Shown: piece after piece, positions 63,910 to 64,000 of the stretch
Position numbering within the stretch: position 1 is the stretch's first letter
Layout: every line of letters starts with the position of its first letter
Origin: Caballeronia novacaledonica
GTDB taxonomy: Bacteria; Pseudomonadota; Gammaproteobacteria; Burkholderiales; Burkholderiaceae
Direction of reading: 5' to 3'
Assembly: GCF_900258035.1 (NCBI RefSeq)
Contig: NZ_OGTP01000007.1
Span: 62,001 to 126,000 of the forward strand
Length of the DNA: 64,000 bases
Made by a program: the position numbers and the translations under genes
The notes under the pieces: model-generated
Database searches by the model: none
Seen by the model: only the letters and a program-made list of their open reading frames with translations
What the model was told of the DNA's origin: nothing

Positions 63910-64000
63910 TTGGTCAACGACATCTTCAAGCGGCGCGGTCTCCGTGCCGTTCTGGTTTCAATCGCGCTGTTCGCGGGTTTGCAGCACGCAGCCTTCGGCG
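63910..64000 (+). CDS. Exported protein, N-terminal fragment (runs off the window)
   Basis: From TTG 63910 the frame gives a signal peptide: basic start (VNDIFKRRGLR), hydrophobic core (AVLVSIALFAGL) and QHAAFG as a likely cleavage region. Only 30 residues are visible, so the product cannot be named. The position behind wecB would fit the NfrA-type outer-membrane receptor of exopolysaccharide loci, which is a guess from context. Confidence 0.4.
   Translation, partial: MVNDIFKRRGLRAVLVSIALFAGLQHAAFG

Overview
The window is about 64 kb of high-GC chromosomal DNA from a member of the Burkholderiaceae, most likely Caballeronia or Paraburkholderia. This is inferred from the three OmpC-like porins with the beta-proteobacterial QSSVTLYG start, the strong third-position GC bias, the abundance of LysR and GntR regulators next to MFS carriers, and KatG and two-partner-secretion genes of the type found in that family. 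I see no rRNA, tRNA, CRISPR array, insertion sequence or phage. It reads as a catabolic, accessory-rich stretch.

Layout. 1-3.6 kb: the edge of an EamA carrier, small exported and cupin proteins, and a deletion scar where a divergent LysR/MFS pair has lost both N-termini. 4.4-5.6 kb: porin 1. 5.6-8.0 kb: an orphan bacteriophytochrome. 8.3-12.4 kb: a two-partner secretion pair in convergent orientation. 13.2-14.4 kb: porin 2, divergent from a sugar-acid type cluster at 14.7-22.4 kb (AldA-like dehydrogenase, MFS, enolase-superfamily dehydratase, GMC oxidoreductase, two tandem GcvA-type LysR genes). 22.4-26.9 kb: a reverse-strand operon of formaldehyde-activating enzyme (Fae), aldo/keto reductase, semialdehyde dehydrogenase and MFS. 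27.1-29.5 kb: a degenerate phosphopantetheinyl-transferase-like protein, a PAP2 phosphatase and an astacin-like lipoprotein.

29.6-38.8 kb is the best defined system: a hydroxyproline catabolic island. It holds a transporter, two proline-racemase-family enzymes with different active-site pairs (Ser/Cys and Cys/Cys), a D-amino-acid dehydrogenase, a DapA-family deaminase, a prolidase-like amidohydrolase, a GntR regulator and, on the other strand, a two-subunit aconitase X (cis-3-hydroxyproline dehydratase type). A 16-bp perfect palindrome lies at its promoter. The last enzyme of the route, alpha-ketoglutarate semialdehyde dehydrogenase, is not in the island.

38.9-45.4 kb: a lone glycosyltransferase, porin 3, a BON-domain protein, a roughly 290-bp structured tandem duplication, an MFS carrier and a Fae paralogue that lacks the catalytic histidine. 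45.8-53.5 kb: katG with an OxyR-like half site, two isocitrate-lyase/PEP-mutase family enzymes flanking a RidA protein, an MFS carrier, a GntR regulator with two phased operator-like sites, and a cytochrome c. 53.5-58.3 kb: a divergent NmrA-like/TetR pair around a palindrome, an alpha/beta hydrolase, an HNH protein and a zinc alcohol dehydrogenase. 58.3-62.3 kb: LysR, a citrate-type transporter and a split AtuA pair. 62.5 kb to the end: wecB and the start of an exported protein.
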